Shown piece by piece: positions 5,928-6,719 of a stretch of 6,719 nucleotides of DNA (position 1 is the first letter of the stretch; each line of letters starts with the position of its first letter). The stretch comes from Alphaproteobacteria bacterium (GTDB lineage: Bacteria; Pseudomonadota; Alphaproteobacteria; Thalassobaculales; Thalassobaculaceae), in the NCBI GenBank assembly GCA_028822575.1, contig JAPKDN010000182.1, positions 1-6,719 on the forward strand. The letters run 5' to 3'. Made by a program: the position numbers and the translations under genes. The notes beneath the pieces are model-generated. The model was not told the origin of the DNA and ran no database searches. It worked only from the letters and a program-made list of their open reading frames with translations.

Positions 5928-6719
5928 TCACCACGCCGCCAAGTCATATTTTAAGCCGCGCACCACGGGGATGTCCAACTCGCGAATCTTCTTTCTCAAG
6001 GTGTTGCGGTTTAGTCCAAGCATGGCCGCCGCACGCAATTGATTACCGTTGGTCGCGAGCAGGGATTGGGAGATCAGCGGACGCTCAACCTCTCGGATAA
6101 TCCTGTCATAAAGCCCCGCCGCCGGTAATTCATCCTCGTGGGCCTCGAAGTAGTCATGAAGGTGCCGTTCCACGGCCTCGGATAAATTCTCGGATCGCGC
6201 TTGACCTTCGGTAAAGCGCTGATCGTTTCGCTCGACCAACTCTTGTCCTATCGCCTCGGCGCCGACGATCTCTTCGGAATAAAGCGCAGCAAGGCGCTTC
6301 ACTAAATTTTCCAGCTCGCGAACATTCCCAGGCCAGGGGTGTGCCATCAAAGCCTTCATTCCTGACGCGTCGATGGTCTTAGCCGGCAAACCGACGGTGA
6401 TCGCCTTCTGCAAGAAATGATGTGCGAGATCTGGTATGTCCTCGCGGCGCTCACGCAGGGCCGGCAAGCGAATCGGAACGACGTTCAAGCGGTAGAACAA
6501 GTCTTCTCGGAACAAACCCTGGCGAATGAGCTGGCGCAGATCCCGATGAGTGGCAGCAATGATCCGAACATTGGCTTGAACCGGTTTACGCCCGCCGACG
6601 CTAGTATACTCGCCTTCCTGCAAAACCCGAAGCAACCGGGTTTGGGCCTCCAGGGGCATGTCGCCTATCTCGTCCAGGAATAACGTACCCCGGCGCGCTT
6701 GTTCAAACCGACCTGTGGC
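5928..6719 (-). CDS. ntrC: Nitrogen regulation response regulator NtrC, 5' part cut by window edge
   Basis: Cytoplasmic sigma-54-dependent enhancer-binding protein activated by NtrB phosphorylation under nitrogen limitation, controlling genes such as glnA, amtB and glnK in relatives. Only the last 263 residues are present, and the coding frame is open to the right edge. About 215 residues (receiver, Walker A and the GAFTGA loop) lie outside. Visible AAA+ elements are [11 protein letters not shown], Walker [11 protein letters not shown], the [13 protein letters not shown] stretch, [14 protein letters not shown] and sensor-[11 protein letters not shown] linker and a Fis-type helix-turn-helix follow: [20 protein letters not shown] at about 5979-6044, the typical NtrC DNA-reading segment. 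It ends in TGA at 5928, 47 nt before ntrY. The match to NtrC rather than NtrX rests on canonical AAA+ motifs and on its place ahead of ntrY. GAFTGA itself cannot be verified here. Confidence 0.95.
   Translation of the reverse strand, partial: ATGRFEQARRGTLFLDEIGDMPLEAQTRLLRVLQEGEYTSVGGRKPVQANVRIIAATHRDLRQLIRQGLFREDLFYRLNVVPIRLPALRERREDIPDLAHHFLQKAITVGLPAKTIDASGMKALMAHPWPGNVRELENLVKRLAALYSEEIVGAEAIGQELVERNDQRFTEGQARSENLSEAVERHLHDYFEAHEDELPAAGLYDRIIREVERPLISQSLLATNGNQLRAAAMLGLNRNTLRKKIRELDIPVVRGLKYDLAAW

Noticed and set aside
6440..6530. Nucleotide similarity between ntrC and ntrX (2540-2630) as a possible repeat or recombination site
   Set aside because: The similarity matches the shared [12 protein letters not shown]...RERREDIP protein motif and is imperfect, as expected for ancient paralogs.
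6657..6659. ATG at 6659 as the start of the right-edge gene
   Set aside because: The same frame continues upstream to the window edge and encodes the Walker B motif TLFLDEIGD, so this Met is internal to ntrC.

Overview
This window comes from an alphaproteobacterium, probably near the Rhodospirillales. The evidence is the gene order ntrC-ntrY-ntrX-trkA-dat, which belongs to that class, and the protein sequences, which match alphaproteobacterial NtrC, NtrY and NtrX. Genus cannot be read from the window. All five genes lie on the minus strand, so the operon reads from high to low coordinates and fills almost the whole window.

Layout in transcription order: (1) the C-terminal part of ntrC, a sigma-54 enhancer-binding nitrogen regulator, cut by the right edge (6719..5928). 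(2) A 47-nt gap holding a good Shine-Dalgarno and a 13-codon mini-ORF that overlaps the next start. (3) ntrY, a four-pass membrane sensor histidine kinase (5880..3490). (4) ntrX, its response regulator, whose start lies inside the end of ntrY (3503..2094). (5) trkA, the NAD-binding subunit of Trk potassium uptake, 9 nt after ntrX (2084..708). (6) dat, a D-amino-acid transaminase, starting about 51 nt after trkA and cut by the left edge (656..1). No intergenic stretch exceeds about 50 nt. I see no RNA gene, insertion sequence, CRISPR array or convincing promoter or rho-independent terminator, so transcription probably enters from upstream of ntrC and continues past dat.

Together the genes look like a nitrogen and envelope homeostasis operon. 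NtrC (with NtrB, presumably just outside) responds to nitrogen status. NtrY senses at the membrane and phosphorylates NtrX. TrkA gates K+ uptake, the counter-ion of glutamate. Dat interconverts D-alanine/D-glutamate-type amino acids with 2-oxo acids. This is a recognisable conserved operon, and I find no previously undescribed system in it. The points worth a second look are: the missing GAFTGA loop in NtrX; an exact 11-nt repeat just ahead of both the trkA and dat starts, one copy inside a perfect hairpin; trkA and dat sharing one reading frame with a single stop codon between them; and the ntrC-ntrY mini-ORF.
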